Below are positions 1 through 10,190 of a DNA stretch of 21,474 nt, piece by piece; position 1 is the first letter of the stretch, and the number at the start of each line of letters is the position of its first letter. This stretch comes from Nitrospirota bacterium (GTDB lineage: Bacteria; Nitrospirota_A; Leptospirillia; Leptospirillales; Leptospirillaceae). The notes beneath the pieces were generated by a model that saw nothing but the letters and a program-made list of their open reading frames with translations, was not told where the DNA came from and searched no databases. The translations under genes and the position numbers were made by a program. The DNA is taken from the NCBI GenBank assembly GCA_021795275.1, contig JAJYPO010000018.1, positions 1 to 21,474 on the forward strand, read 5' to 3'.

Positions 1-2004
1 GTGGACTAGCCGGGCGACCCCGGAGAGCTCCGCCAAAAAAACGGTCTTCGACCAGGAATCCTCTCCGCGATACCAAGCCACCGACCCATGTTCCCATGGA
101 TCGTCCCAGAGGAACGGGTCCGTCCGTCCCTCCACCCGGATCGTGCGTCCGGCATCGTGGCCCGCCAGCATCGTCAGGGGCAGTTCCGCATAAATGGCCC
201 ACTCCCGCCAGCTCTCGGGCAGTTCCGTCCGCTCGGGCGCGGAGAGGGTCCATGTGACGGAAAAGCGGTCTGCAAGAAACCGGTAGGTCTTCGAGAGAAC
301 GAAGGGAACACCCGCGAGTTCCCCCTTTCCTTCCAGACGGAGATCCCCGTCCGGAGGTGAGAGAACCTGGTAGGGAATCCGTCCCAGATCAGGCGTCAGG
401 GCCGATCCGTCGAGGAGGCCCGGAGCGGGAGTTCCGAGGGGCGCGAATCCTTCTGCAAAGGCCCGGCGGGGACGGCGGTCGTAGACGATTCCCTCCAGAA
501 CATGACGATCGTCTCCCACCGGCCGGTCGTGGATCGAGGCGATGCCGGTCTCCCCGGACGCTCCCCCTTCCGATTTCTTCCGCTCTTCCCGGTGGCGGAT
601 GTGGTAGGCCTCTTCCTGCCGGGTAAGGGTGTTGGTCAGGTGGAATCCGGTGGTCCGGTCGTCCCATTCGAGCACGCTCCCTCCGTAACGGGGGGTGATC
701 CAGAGATTGTATCCCGTTTGACGGACAAAGAAATCCGTGACCCCGTCTGCGTCGAAGTCTCCCGATAAAATCGCAGGAACCGGGAGCCTCCCCTGCTCCT
801 CGAGGAGCCTCTCGGTCTGGAGAAGATTCGCGTAGGCCTCGTGGCGGAGATTCGACAGATAGACCCCCCCAAAAAGGCCATGCCAGTAAACGTCGTTTCC
901 CTGGGCCTTCAGGTAGGGGGCGAGCACGCCTTCCGGGGGCTCCATATCGGGCCAGCCTTCCCTGAGAAATTCTCCGGTCAGGAGCATTCGGTGGTAGAGG
1001 CGATGGACATCCGGGTACTTGATCAGGAAGTTCTCAAAGATACCCCCCCGGAAGAGGGCCCTGAGGTCGGGATCGGCCCCTTCCCGCTCCCACTTCAGGG
1101 CCCACTCATGAAAGACATGGCTGGTGCGGGCCGGAAGGGCCCACTCCATCATTTCGGTATAGGAGGCGTTGGGCAGCACGGCCTGACCCGTCGGGTTGCA
1201 GTCGGCCACCACCTCCCCCATGGAGGCGACGCGAAGCCACCCCGACTGGGCCGAAAGCATGGCAAAAAGATGCTCGAGATATTTCTCCTCCCAGACCCAG
1301 CGATAGGTCTCGGGCCAGATCCCGAACTTTTCACCATCGTCGGCATAAGTCAGAACACGGCCTCCCCGGGCCCGGCGATCGAGAAAAGACAGAAGCTGGT
1401 CCACTGGCCGGAAGGGAATCAGATACCGGAGATCCTTGGAGATGGGAAAGATCCGGAGCGGCGCCCCTTCCCAGGAGACGGTGTAGTAACCGTGCAGATC
1501 CTCGTCGTCGAGGCCGGCCAGGTGGAAGTGATGGTCGTCAAGCGGCGCGTAGGCCAGGCCCAGGGGAAAAAGTCTCGCCGGCAGGTCGGTTTCCCAAACC
1601 CGCTCCGCCAGCCAGAATCCTCCCCCCGACTTTCCGAGCCTTTCTTCGAGATGGCGACGCATCAGATCGACCTGGCGCCGCTGGTCGGCAGACCGGAGCC
1701 AGCAGAAAATCGGTTCGTAGAAGCCTCCTCCGATGACCTCGACCTGTCCCCGCTCCACCATTTTTCGAAGGAGATCCAGAAATCCCGGCTCGTTGGCCTC
1801 GATCCATTCGAGGAGGGGGCCGGTGTAATGCAGCGAGGCATGCAGGTTTCCGTATTGCCACAGGAGCTCGAGAGTCGGACGATAGCAGCGGTCGAAGGAT
1901 TCACGGAACACATGGGCAAAATTCCCAACTGGCTGATGGTTGTGCAGAACGAACACCATCGTCGCCCGGCGGTCCCTGTCCGGTCCGTCTTTCCAGAACT
2001 CCAT
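1..2004 (-). CDS. GH57 4-alpha-glucanotransferase (3' end outside window)
   Basis: This is an intracellular glycoside hydrolase family 57 enzyme of the Thermococcus litoralis 4-alpha-glucanotransferase type, which transfers alpha-1,4-glucan segments between maltodextrins. The reading frame is open for 668 codons and has no stop before base 1, so the C-terminus is missing. Visible motifs are HNHQPVG (residues 21-27), GGGFYEPIF (92-100) with the family nucleophile at E97, YADDGEKFGIWP (220-231) carrying the acid/base aspartate, and a Ca-like DFDADGVTD stretch (416-424) followed by the beta-sandwich region (DUF1925/DUF1926-like). The ATG at 2004 follows GGAGG with a 7-nt spacer, and the upstream GH57 stop lies one base before it, implying translational coupling. 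An internal ATG at codon 16 would also keep HNHQP but has weaker support. The subfamily is assigned from the EP and DDGEKFG motifs. Substrate preference is inferred from the glgC neighbourhood. Confidence 0.9.
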   Translation of the reverse strand, partial: MEFWKDGPDRDRRATMVFVLHNHQPVGNFAHVFRESFDRCYRPTLELLWQYGNLHASLHYTGPLLEWIEANEPGFLDLLRKMVERGQVEVIGGGFYEPIFCWLRSADQRRQVDLMRRHLEERLGKSGGGFWLAERVWETDLPARLFPLGLAYAPLDDHHFHLAGLDDEDLHGYYTVSWEGAPLRIFPISKDLRYLIPFRPVDQLLSFLDRRARGGRVLTYADDGEKFGIWPETYRWVWEEKYLEHLFAMLSAQSGWLRVASMGEVVADCNPTGQAVLPNASYTEMMEWALPARTSHVFHEWALKWEREGADPDLRALFRGGIFENFLIKYPDVHRLYHRMLLTGEFLREGWPDMEPPEGVLAPYLKAQGNDVYWHGLFGGVYLSNLRHEAYANLLQTERLLEEQGRLPVPAILSGDFDADGVTDFFVRQTGYNLWITPRYGGSVLEWDDRTTGFHLTNTLTRQEEAYHIRHREERKKSEGGASGETGIASIHDRPVGDDRHVLEGIVYDRRPRRAFAEGFAPLGTPAPGLLDGSALTPDLGRIPYQVLSPPDGDLRLEGKGELAGVPFVLSKTYRFLADRFSVTWTLSAPERTELPESWREWAIYAELPLTMLAGHDAGRTIRVEGRTDPFLWDDPWEHGSVAWYRGEDSWSKTVFLAELSGVARLVH

Positions 2005-2005
2005 C

Positions 2006-4165
2006 TCACAGCCTCCAGATCGATTTGACAAACTGGTCGTCGGGAACCTGGATCGAGAGGGTATGTCCCCGGGGACACTGGTCGACCATCGTCTCCCCCT
2101 CGTAAAGTTCGATCAGTGCGCCGACCCACTCCCCGGATTCGAGACCCAGAAGGCGATAGGGGATGGCGATCTCCCCGATCTTCCGCAATCCCCACAAGGC
2201 CTTTCCTCCTTCCTCTCCGTCCAGGGCGACCTCCGTCGTTCCCGGGACGAGAGGACAACGGATGGCCGATTCGCGGTGGTCGAGAAACCGCATGACGACC
2301 GAAGCGTCGGTCTTTTCCTCCAGACGGTAGTTTTCGTCGAAGTCGACCCGGATGTACAGGGTCTCCTCGTCGAATCCGTAGTAGACCGCCGAAAGCGGGG
2401 ACTCCCGGAGATACATGGATCCCTGGAGCTTGTGGTTGTCGAAGAAGCCGGCCCCGGTCCACTCGAAATAATGGGTCACCTCCCCGTCGATCACCGGATG
2501 GATGAAGTCCACGGGGAGAGTGATCCCCGCACCCACTCCCGTCTCCCGGATCGGCTCGTTCAGAAGAATGGGCGGAGAGAGTCCCAAAATCCGATAGACA
2601 TTCTGCTGGTGAACCCGGAACAGGCGGTCGAACTCCGAAGACTGGAGACTCTTGAATTCGTCCCCGTACCACCAGAACCAGTCCGAGCCCTCGGCCGCGA
2701 AAAGTTCCCGGCGAGCCCGCTCCATGGCCTCCGGCGAAACCCTTTTCCCCGCCTCTCCCTTCAGGATTTCTTCGAAGGCCCGGCGCGTCTCCCGCAGGAA
2801 GCTCCATCCCTTGTTGTCCTCGGGATGGCCGATCCAGATGCGAAAATCGTGGTTGATCCACGAGCCGGTCGCCAGACGGTCGATCGGACGGGAGGGGGTT
2901 TGCGCCAGGGCTCCCGAAACGGTTTCCGTCCGGAGAAAGGCGTGAGAAGAGAGCCGCTCGAAGAGGGTCTTCAGAAAGTGGAATCCGCCATCGGCATAGG
3001 CTTCCCAGGGATTTTCCCCGTCGAGGATGATCGGGATGGTCGCCTGGCGTCCGGAAGCATCCTCCCGTTTGGCGATCTGCTCCATGAGGCCCAGAAGATC
3101 GGAGGCCGCCTCCGTCCCGTTGTAGCGGGCATAGGCAAACCCGATCCGGTCCGAGAGATTCCGGTCGCGAAAGACCATCTTCATCTTGGCCCCGTCGATT
3201 GACACCTCGTAGGGTTCGTAGAGGCTTCCCTCCGTGAGGCGGGCCATTTCCCGTGAAATGAAAAGGATGTCCTCGTCGGAGGCCATCCATTCGAGTCCCG
3301 CCCCCTTAGCCATTTGGACCACCTCCGGAGAGACAGACCCTTCGGAGGGCCACATGCCCTTTGGCCGAAGTCCAAAGACCTCCTCATGGCGTTTGAGGGC
3401 GGTCTCGATCTGGAGGACAGCGTCCTCCGGATAGGCGAACTCTTCCGGCAGGGAGAGATTGGCGTGGGCGCGCCGGGCGGTCTTCGACGAGACAAGGAGC
3501 GGGAGAATGGGATGGAAATAGGGTGAGGTCGATATTTCGATCCGTCCCTCCCGGGCGAGGGAGCGGTAGAGGGGCACCAGCTCATTCAGAATTTTCCTCT
3601 GAAGGTCGAAGAGAGCCTTTTTGTCCCCTTCGGTGAAGTTCGCTCCCTGGCCGATCCACTGCTCGACCTCCGGATGGCGCGCCCGGGCGGCATAGCCGAA
3701 CCATGTGAGGTTGAACCACATCTGAAGATCGAGAAAGTCCTGGGCGTTCATCTGGGTGACGATTCGCCCGAAATCCTCGTCCTTTGTGGGTTGCCGGGAC
3801 TGAACCTTCTGCCACAGGAAGAGATAGCGGGGATAAGGCTTGATCATGGTCTCGTAGGCACATGAAAAGAAGTTCCGCACCAGAAAGATCTTGTCCCCGT
3901 TGTCGAGTTCGGTAGCGGGCTTGAGGGATAGCTCCTGGTAGGAGTCGACCACCCGTCCTTCCGCCAGGGCCAGTATCTGGTCGAGGAGGATCGGAACGAT
4001 GTTCACCGTCTGGCGGACCTTCGGAAACAGCCCCGCCATATGGGGGATGTCGTAATAGCCCCGGACGCCGTGAAGACGGACCCAGGGCAAGACCATCTCG
4101 TTGGTCAGGGGATCGATATAGGACGGCTGATGCATGTGCCAGACAAAAAGAATATTGGCGTTCAA
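2006..4165 (-). CDS. GH57 amylopullulanase-like alpha-glucan hydrolase
   Basis: This 719-aa glycoside hydrolase family 57 protein should cleave or rearrange alpha-glucans such as glycogen or maltodextrin. Conserved regions are HMHQP (10-14), STSPYFHPILPL (213-223), GMWPSEGSV (270-278) with presumed nucleophile E275, and ILDGENPWEAY (380-390) with presumed acid/base D382. These resemble the amylopullulanase group rather than the glucanotransferase group of the next gene. From about residue 530 a beta-rich C-terminal domain follows, reminiscent of glucodextranase or DOMON-like accessory domains (inference). No signal peptide is visible, so it is probably cytoplasmic. The start is TTG, preceded by AAGGA about 7 nt upstream. 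The first ATG lies inside the HMHQP motif and would destroy it. It sits 24 nt after glgC and one base before the second GH57 gene, so the three are probably co-transcribed. Exact bond specificity cannot be told from sequence. Confidence 0.88.
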   Translation of the reverse strand: MNANILFVWHMHQPSYIDPLTNEMVLPWVRLHGVRGYYDIPHMAGLFPKVRQTVNIVPILLDQILALAEGRVVDSYQELSLKPATELDNGDKIFLVRNFFSCAYETMIKPYPRYLFLWQKVQSRQPTKDEDFGRIVTQMNAQDFLDLQMWFNLTWFGYAARARHPEVEQWIGQGANFTEGDKKALFDLQRKILNELVPLYRSLAREGRIEISTSPYFHPILPLLVSSKTARRAHANLSLPEEFAYPEDAVLQIETALKRHEEVFGLRPKGMWPSEGSVSPEVVQMAKGAGLEWMASDEDILFISREMARLTEGSLYEPYEVSIDGAKMKMVFRDRNLSDRIGFAYARYNGTEAASDLLGLMEQIAKREDASGRQATIPIILDGENPWEAYADGGFHFLKTLFERLSSHAFLRTETVSGALAQTPSRPIDRLATGSWINHDFRIWIGHPEDNKGWSFLRETRRAFEEILKGEAGKRVSPEAMERARRELFAAEGSDWFWWYGDEFKSLQSSEFDRLFRVHQQNVYRILGLSPPILLNEPIRETGVGAGITLPVDFIHPVIDGEVTHYFEWTGAGFFDNHKLQGSMYLRESPLSAVYYGFDEETLYIRVDFDENYRLEEKTDASVVMRFLDHRESAIRCPLVPGTTEVALDGEEGGKALWGLRKIGEIAIPYRLLGLESGEWVGALIELYEGETMVDQCPRGHTLSIQVPDDQFVKSIWRL

Positions 4166-4189
4166 AAGAGATCCTTTTCCAGAAAAGAC

Positions 4190-5452
4190 CTACTGCCGGT
4201 TTTCCCGGAGCCAGCGTTCGACTCCCTCCTGGGTCACCACGACGATGCCTCCCGGAGAGACAAAAAAGAATTTCCGGTCCTCCTCGGGGGAAAATCCGAT
4301 ACGGAGATCGGCCGGAATCCGGACGTCCTTTTCGACGATGCATCGGTTCAGGCGGGCGTATCGCCCGATATCGACACCGTTGAAGACCACCGATTCGGAA
4401 ACATGGGAGTAGCTGTTGACCCGGACGCTGTGCGACAGGATCGATCGGTCGATCTGTCCACCCGAGATGATGGTGCCTCCGCAGACAATCGAATCGGTCG
4501 CAACCCCCACCCGCTTGTTCTTTTCGTCGGCGAAGACGAACTTGGCCGGAGGCATCTGGGGGCGGTAAGTCCTGATGATCCAGTAGGGGTTGTAAAGGTT
4601 GAAGGACGGGGTCACCGAGACGAGGTCCATGTTGGCTTTCCAATAGGCGTCGATGTTCCCGATGTCGCGCCAGTACCCCTTCTCCACGTCGTCCATTCCG
4701 GGAATGGTGTTCTGGCTGAAGTCGTAGACGTAGGCCTGCCCCTCCGACGCGAGACGGGGGAGGATATTGTGGCCGAAGTCGTGCTTGGATGAAGAAATCT
4801 CGGAGTCTTCCCTCAGGACGGCGAGCAGATCCTTCGTCCGGAAGATGTAGTTCCCCATGGAGGCCAGCGCGGTGGTTCCGCCGGGAACCGTGGGCTCCGG
4901 AGACGGCGGCTTCTCGACGAAGTCCCGGATGCGGTCGCCTTCAGTCCGGATGACCCCGAACTCCCGGGCCTCCGGGAGGGGGACGGGGATGGCCGCGACG
5001 GTCACCGCTCCCCCCGTCTCCAGATGGTGATCCAGCATCTGCCGGATGTTCATCTTGAAGATGTGATCCCCTCCGAAGATGCAGACGTGGTCCGGTCTTT
5101 CGTCGAGGATCAGGTTCATGTTCTGAAAAACGGCATCGGCCGTTCCCTGGAACCAGTGGGGTCCGGTCCGCATCTGGGCGGGAACCGGATCGATGTACTG
5201 GTCGAGAAGCGGCGAGAGGCGCCATCCCCGTGACAGGTGCGTGTTGAGGGAATGGGACTTGTATTGGGTCAGGACCTTGATCTTCGTAAAGCCCGAATTG
5301 ACGAAGTTCGACAGGACGAAATCAATGATCCGGTAGGCTCCTCCAAAGGGAACGGCGGACTTGACGCGGTCGGCGGTCAGGGGAAAGAGGCGTTTTCCTT
5401 CTCCCCCCGCCAGAATAACGGCCAGAATGTTCTCCCTGTCCCGATGATCCAT
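4190..5452 (-). CDS. glgC: Glucose-1-phosphate adenylyltransferase (ADP-glucose pyrophosphorylase)
   Basis: GlgC makes ADP-glucose and pyrophosphate from ATP and glucose-1-phosphate, the committed step of bacterial glycogen synthesis. The 420-aa protein has the N-terminal nucleotidyltransferase fold: the pyrophosphorylase signature ILAGGEGKRLFPLT (13-26), then a YRIIDFVLSN segment, GTADAVFQN, FGGDHIF, FVEKP and GYWRDIG. It ends in a left-handed beta-helix-like tail of hexapeptide character. The longest frame starts at a TTG at 5458, but GGAGG lies 6 nt before the ATG at 5452 and would abut the TTG, so the ATG is used. It is the second gene of a putative unit with the upstream small membrane protein and the two downstream GH57 enzymes, consistent with glycogen storage and turnover. 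Allosteric regulation is typical of the family but effectors cannot be read here. Confidence 0.96.
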   Translation of the reverse strand: MDHRDRENILAVILAGGEGKRLFPLTADRVKSAVPFGGAYRIIDFVLSNFVNSGFTKIKVLTQYKSHSLNTHLSRGWRLSPLLDQYIDPVPAQMRTGPHWFQGTADAVFQNMNLILDERPDHVCIFGGDHIFKMNIRQMLDHHLETGGAVTVAAIPVPLPEAREFGVIRTEGDRIRDFVEKPPSPEPTVPGGTTALASMGNYIFRTKDLLAVLREDSEISSSKHDFGHNILPRLASEGQAYVYDFSQNTIPGMDDVEKGYWRDIGNIDAYWKANMDLVSVTPSFNLYNPYWIIRTYRPQMPPAKFVFADEKNKRVGVATDSIVCGGTIISGGQIDRSILSHSVRVNSYSHVSESVVFNGVDIGRYARLNRCIVEKDVRIPADLRIGFSPEEDRKFFFVSPGGIVVVTQEGVERWLRENRQ

Positions 5453-5473
5453 CGACAACCTCCAGCAAGGGGT

Positions 5474-5680
5474 TCAGGAATTTCCGAGAAAGGTGCGGTT
5501 CAGTATGCGAAGAATTCCTGTACGGGCGGGAGAGAGGGAAAAGAGACCCCAGAAAAACAGAAGGAGGGAGGAAAAAAGGTAGGCCACCCATTTTTCCCTT
5601 CGTTCATGACGAAGGAGAAGACGCACGGAGTAGACCGCCCCAAATCCCCCCACGATCAGAAATATCCAGTCATATACCAT
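5474..5680 (-). CDS. Small two-helix membrane protein, unknown function
   Basis: This is a 68-residue hypothetical protein I do not recognise. It has two hydrophobic stretches, about residues 4-23 and 32-50, separated by a basic segment containing RHERREK. That is the pattern of a two-helix inner-membrane hairpin with a positively charged cytoplasmic loop. It starts with ATG after a GGGGGAG sequence 10 nt upstream and ends 21 nt before the glgC ATG, so it is probably co-transcribed with glgC. Reality is supported by clean spacing between neighbours, coherent membrane topology and a promoter-like sequence directly upstream. There is no sequence evidence for a role in glycogen metabolism beyond position. 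It could be a lineage-specific membrane protein. Confidence 0.6.
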   Translation of the reverse strand: MVYDWIFLIVGGFGAVYSVRLLLRHERREKWVAYLFSSLLLFFWGLFSLSPARTGILRILNRTFLGNS

Positions 5681-5729
5681 TTTCCCGCGACTCCCCCTTG
5701 GGATTCATCCTACCAGAATCGCGGGAAAA
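5680..5729. repeat. Perfect 11-bp inverted repeat over promoter and start codon
   Basis: TTTTCCCGCGA (5680-5690) and TCGCGGGAAAA (5719-5729) are exact reverse complements separated by 28 bp. On the minus strand one arm lies in the spacer of the candidate promoter at 5707-5735. The other arm ends on the first base of the small-protein ATG, with the GGGGGAG ribosome-binding sequence just inside the loop. The geometry suits an operator dyad, or, for readthrough transcripts, an RNA hairpin presenting the ribosome-binding site. Either function is inference. Confidence 0.6.
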
Positions 5730-5735
5730 GGCCAA
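5707..5735 (-). promoter_or_regulatory. Candidate sigma70 promoter for the small protein-glgC-GH57 unit
   Basis: On the minus strand TTGGCC (5735-5730), a 17-bp spacer and TAGGAT (5712-5707) form a plausible -35/-10 pair. The predicted start would be about 5700, giving a leader of roughly 20 nt before the ATG at 5680. It follows the last atp gene and a terminator-like hairpin, so an independent promoter here makes sense. Confidence 0.45.
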
Positions 5736-5748
5736 TTGACCGGAAGAA

Positions 5749-5781
5749 TCCTCCGGCAGACCGTCAAAGGCCGCCGGAGGA
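5749..5781 (-). terminator. Terminator-like hairpin after atpC
   Basis: On the minus strand TCCTCCGGC pairs perfectly with GCCGGAGGA (9 bp) around a 15-nt loop, followed by the T-rich ATTCTT. It begins about 34 nt downstream of the atpC stop and before the next promoter. The T tract is short and the loop large, so termination may be partial or the hairpin may act as a 3' stabiliser. Confidence 0.4.
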
Positions 5782-5814
5782 AAGAATACTTGAAGGAAGG
5801 ATTCAGGAACGGAT

Positions 5815-6249
5815 TTACTCTTCTGAAATCTGACCGGGATGGCGGGTTGAACGGCGGCGGGCGACGATGGAGAGACGGACCGACTCGCGCTTGAGCTCAA
5901 GGAGATAGGTCCGGCGCTCAATCTCGGAAATAGGTTGCTTCAGGGCCTCTTCGGCGTTCTGACGCGCCCTCTTGGCCATCTGTTCGTCGATCTCGTCGGC
6001 GCGCTCCACCGTATTGGCCAGGATGATCACGGATTTTGGAAGGACTTCGGCCACGCCTCCGCTCACATAGTATGAATAGAGGGCCTCCCCCTTGCGGACC
6101 ACGAGCTCTCCGGGATCGAGAAGCGAAATGAAGGGAGAATGGCCCGTCAGGACGCCGAACTCCCCGTCCACTCCGTTGGCCTTGACAAAATCCACCTCTT
6201 CGGAGATAAGCTCCCGCTCCTGGGTGACAAGAGTCAGCATGAAGGACAT
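5815..6249 (-). CDS. atpC: F1 ATP synthase epsilon subunit
   Basis: This is the epsilon subunit of the F1 central stalk, which contacts gamma and the c-ring and can inhibit ATP hydrolysis. The 144-aa protein has the expected N-terminal beta-sandwich (LTLVTQERELISEEVDFV, then GEFGVLTGHSPFISLLDPGE) and a C-terminal helical region from about residue 85 rich in R, E and A. It is the last gene of the operon and begins 3 nt after the atpD stop. The chosen ATG at 6249 is preceded by AAGG about 8 nt away. A second ATG three codons later would remove only MSF and is equally compatible with family alignments. Confidence 0.96.
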   Translation of the reverse strand: MSFMLTLVTQERELISEEVDFVKANGVDGEFGVLTGHSPFISLLDPGELVVRKGEALYSYYVSGGVAEVLPKSVIILANTVERADEIDEQMAKRARQNAEEALKQPISEIERRTYLLELKRESVRLSIVARRRSTRHPGQISEE

Positions 6250-6252
6250 GGC

Positions 6253-7653
<1,401 letters not shown>

Positions 7654-7723
7654 TCATTTTTCCTGGTCAACGATCACGCACCCCGGAACGAACGTCCGGA
7701 GAGATCAATCCAAGCTTTAAACC

Positions 7724-8602
7724 CTATCCCTGCTGTACCGCATCCGCTCCCGAAGCGATTTCGGAAATTTCACGGGTAATCGCCGCCTGCCGGAGCTTAT
7801 TGTAGATCAGGGTCATCTGGTAAATGACTTCCTTCGCATTGGAAGTGGCGTTCCGCATCGCCATCATCCGGGCGCTGTATTCACTTGCGAAATTTTCCAT
7901 GACACGCTGGAAGACGATCGATTCGAAGTAACGGGGAATCAGGACATCAAGGATTTCCGTTGTGTCCGGTTCATAAAGATATTCCCCCAAAAAGGGCGAG
8001 GCGCCTTTTCCTCCACCCTCCACCACGTCCGGTCCGATCGGAAGGAGTTTTTCCACCCGGGGCTTCTGGGACAGAGTCGAGACGAATTCGGTGAAAAAGA
8101 CCCAGACCTCGTCCCAGCGGCCCTCCTGAAATTCTTCGATCGCCACCTGGGTTGCGGGAAGAATCTCCTCGATCTTTCCCCGGTCCTTCACTCCCGAAAT
8201 GGATCCTACGGCCTTGAGTCCGGTTCTCCGGAGAAAATCCTGGCCTTTCTTCCCGATGGCCACAAACTCGAAGCGGACCCCCGGTCGATCGGCCATGAAT
8301 TTGTTCACCTGCCGGATGACGTTGGCGTTGATCGGACCGCAAAGCCCGCGGTCTGTGGTGACAAGGATGATACCGATCGTCGTCACAGGCCGAGTCTTGA
8401 AGAAAATGTTCGGTCTGTGGGATTCGATGGCCGACAGACGCACCATCAGTTCGAGGATCTTCTCGGCATAGGGCCGGGTGTCCCGGACGCGCATCTGGGC
8501 CTTGCGCATCTTGGCCGAGGCCACCATCTCCATGGCCTTCGTGATCTGTCTAGTATTCTTGACCGACTTGATTCGGCCACGGATCGAGCGTAAAGAGGGC
8601 AT
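7724..8602 (-). CDS. atpG: F1 ATP synthase gamma subunit
   Basis: Gamma forms the rotating central shaft of F1. The 292-aa product has the conserved N-terminal helix with RGRIKSVKNTRQITKAMEMV (residues 8-27) and the C-terminal helix containing RNATSNAKEVIYQM and LIYNKLRQAAITREISEI, the two strands of the coiled-coil axle. Length matches the family. The ATG at 8602 lies 3 nt after the atpA stop. The ribosome-binding signal is weak and inside atpA, suggesting coupled translation. The 82-nt spacer before atpD contains a small hairpin (CCGGA/TCCGG) of unclear significance. Confidence 0.97.
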   Translation of the reverse strand: MPSLRSIRGRIKSVKNTRQITKAMEMVASAKMRKAQMRVRDTRPYAEKILELMVRLSAIESHRPNIFFKTRPVTTIGIILVTTDRGLCGPINANVIRQVNKFMADRPGVRFEFVAIGKKGQDFLRRTGLKAVGSISGVKDRGKIEEILPATQVAIEEFQEGRWDEVWVFFTEFVSTLSQKPRVEKLLPIGPDVVEGGGKGASPFLGEYLYEPDTTEILDVLIPRYFESIVFQRVMENFASEYSARMMAMRNATSNAKEVIYQMTLIYNKLRQAAITREISEIASGADAVQQG

Positions 8603-8605
8603 GGG

Positions 8606-10108
8606 CTATCCGTTGAATGAAGCGGTGAATTCGGCCAGGCCTTCCTTGAGGGAGGCGATCGTCGCCTCCGACAGTGCCTTCTCTTCCCGGATCGTCCGGA
8701 GGAGATCGGCCTTTCGGCTGTCGAGATAAAGGAAGAATTCCTTTTCGAAGGTCCCGATGCGGTCCGGCTTGATCCCGTCAAGGAATCCGTTGGTCACGGC
8801 AAAAATAATCGCAATCTGCTTCTCGACGGGAAGCGGAGAGTAATGGCCCTGCTTCAGAATCTCCGTCAGACGGAGCCCCCGCTCGATCTGGTCCCGCGTC
8901 GTCTTGTCGAGATCGGAGGCGAACTGTGCGAAGGCGGCCAGTTCGCGGAACTGGGCCATCTCGAGACGCATCTTCCCGGCCACCTGTTTCATGGCCTTGA
9001 TCTGGGCCGCACCTCCGACCCGGGAGACAGAAATTCCAGGGTTGATGGCCGGACGGATACCTGAATAGAAGAGATCGGTTTCAAGATAGATCTGCCCGTC
9101 GGTGATGGAGATGACGTTTGTCGGAACGAAGGCCGAGACGTCTCCGGCCTGGGTCTCGATAATGGGGAGGGCGGTCAGTGAGCCCCCGCCGTTCTTTTCG
9201 TTCAGACGGGCAGCCCGTTCGAGGAGACGCGAATGAAGATAGAAAACATCGCCGGGATAGGCTTCACGACCCGGGGGACGGCGAAGGAGAAGAGACATCT
9301 GGCGGTAGGACCAGGCATGTTTCGTCAGATCATCATAGACGATGAGAGCATCCATCCCGCGGTCCCGGAAGTATTCTCCCATGGCACAGCCGGCATAGGG
9401 AGCGATGTACTGAAGCGCCGCAGGCTCGGCAGCGGAGGCGGAAACGACGATGGTATACTCCAGGGCTCCGTGCTTCTCGAGGGTTCGGACCACATTGACC
9501 ACGCTCGAAGCCTTCTGGCCGATGGCGACATAGATGCAGACGACGTTGTTGCCCTTCTGGTTGATGATGGTGTCAAGGGCGATGGTGGTCTTGCCGGTCT
9601 GACGGTCCCCGATGATGAGCTCGCGCTGTCCCCGCCCGACCGGAATCATGGCGTCGATGGATTTGATCCCGGTCTGAAGGGGAACCGAGACGGATTTTCG
9701 GGTCGAGACCCCCGGAGCGATCTTTTCGATGGGAGAATGGAGCTCGGCCTTGACCGGGCCCTTTCCATCCAACGGCTCTCCCATGGGATTCACCACGCGG
9801 CCGACCAGGCCGGGTCCTACGGGAACCTCCATGATTTTCCCTGTCGTACGGACCTCATCCCCGACCACGGCCTCTTCGCCGCCCTCGAGAATAACCGCAC
9901 CGATTTCGTTCTCCTCGAGGTTCAGCACCAGGGCAGACCCCCCCTTGATGATCTCGAGCATTTCCCCGTACATCGCCTTTTCAAGGCCGGATATGCGAAG
10001 AATCCCGTCTCCGGAGGAGAGGATCGTTCCGCGGTCAGAAGTTTCTACGCCGCCCTTGAAGCTTCCAAGGTTTTTCATCAGGTTTTCGGTAATCTCTGAA
10101 CTTTTCAA
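8606..10108 (-). CDS. atpA: F1 ATP synthase alpha subunit
   Basis: Alpha alternates with beta in the F1 hexamer and carries the non-catalytic nucleotide sites. The 500-aa protein contains the P-loop GDRQTGKT (167-174), the [17 protein letters not shown] segment, PGREAYPGD and the arginine finger R363 in VSRVGGAAQ. Length is close to the usual 500-515. The start is TTG, preceded by a GAGGGGG ribosome-binding sequence. The resulting N-terminus ([11 protein letters not shown]) aligns with the usual EIS/EIT start of the family, whereas the next ATG (codon 11) would clip it. It lies 82 nt after atpH and 3 nt before atpG. Confidence 0.98.
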   Translation of the reverse strand: MKSSEITENLMKNLGSFKGGVETSDRGTILSSGDGILRISGLEKAMYGEMLEIIKGGSALVLNLEENEIGAVILEGGEEAVVGDEVRTTGKIMEVPVGPGLVGRVVNPMGEPLDGKGPVKAELHSPIEKIAPGVSTRKSVSVPLQTGIKSIDAMIPVGRGQRELIIGDRQTGKTTIALDTIINQKGNNVVCIYVAIGQKASSVVNVVRTLEKHGALEYTIVVSASAAEPAALQYIAPYAGCAMGEYFRDRGMDALIVYDDLTKHAWSYRQMSLLLRRPPGREAYPGDVFYLHSRLLERAARLNEKNGGGSLTALPIIETQAGDVSAFVPTNVISITDGQIYLETDLFYSGIRPAINPGISVSRVGGAAQIKAMKQVAGKMRLEMAQFRELAAFAQFASDLDKTTRDQIERGLRLTEILKQGHYSPLPVEKQIAIIFAVTNGFLDGIKPDRIGTFEKEFFLYLDSRKADLLRTIREEKALSEATIASLKEGLAEFTASFNG

Positions 10109-10190
10109 GGCCCCCTCGTCTCGATTGAATGTCGCCCGCCAGGCGAGCTTTTATCCATTTCCTGTTTTCCTCCCCATCCGGGAGGGAACA

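Noticed and set aside
841..2028. 395-codon plus-strand open frame at the left end
   Set aside because: It is antisense to the GH57 glucanotransferase, which has intact catalytic motifs on the minus strand.
1662..3290. 542-codon minus-strand open frame across both GH57 genes
   Set aside because: It is in a different frame from both real genes and its translation is rich in G, R and P without motifs.
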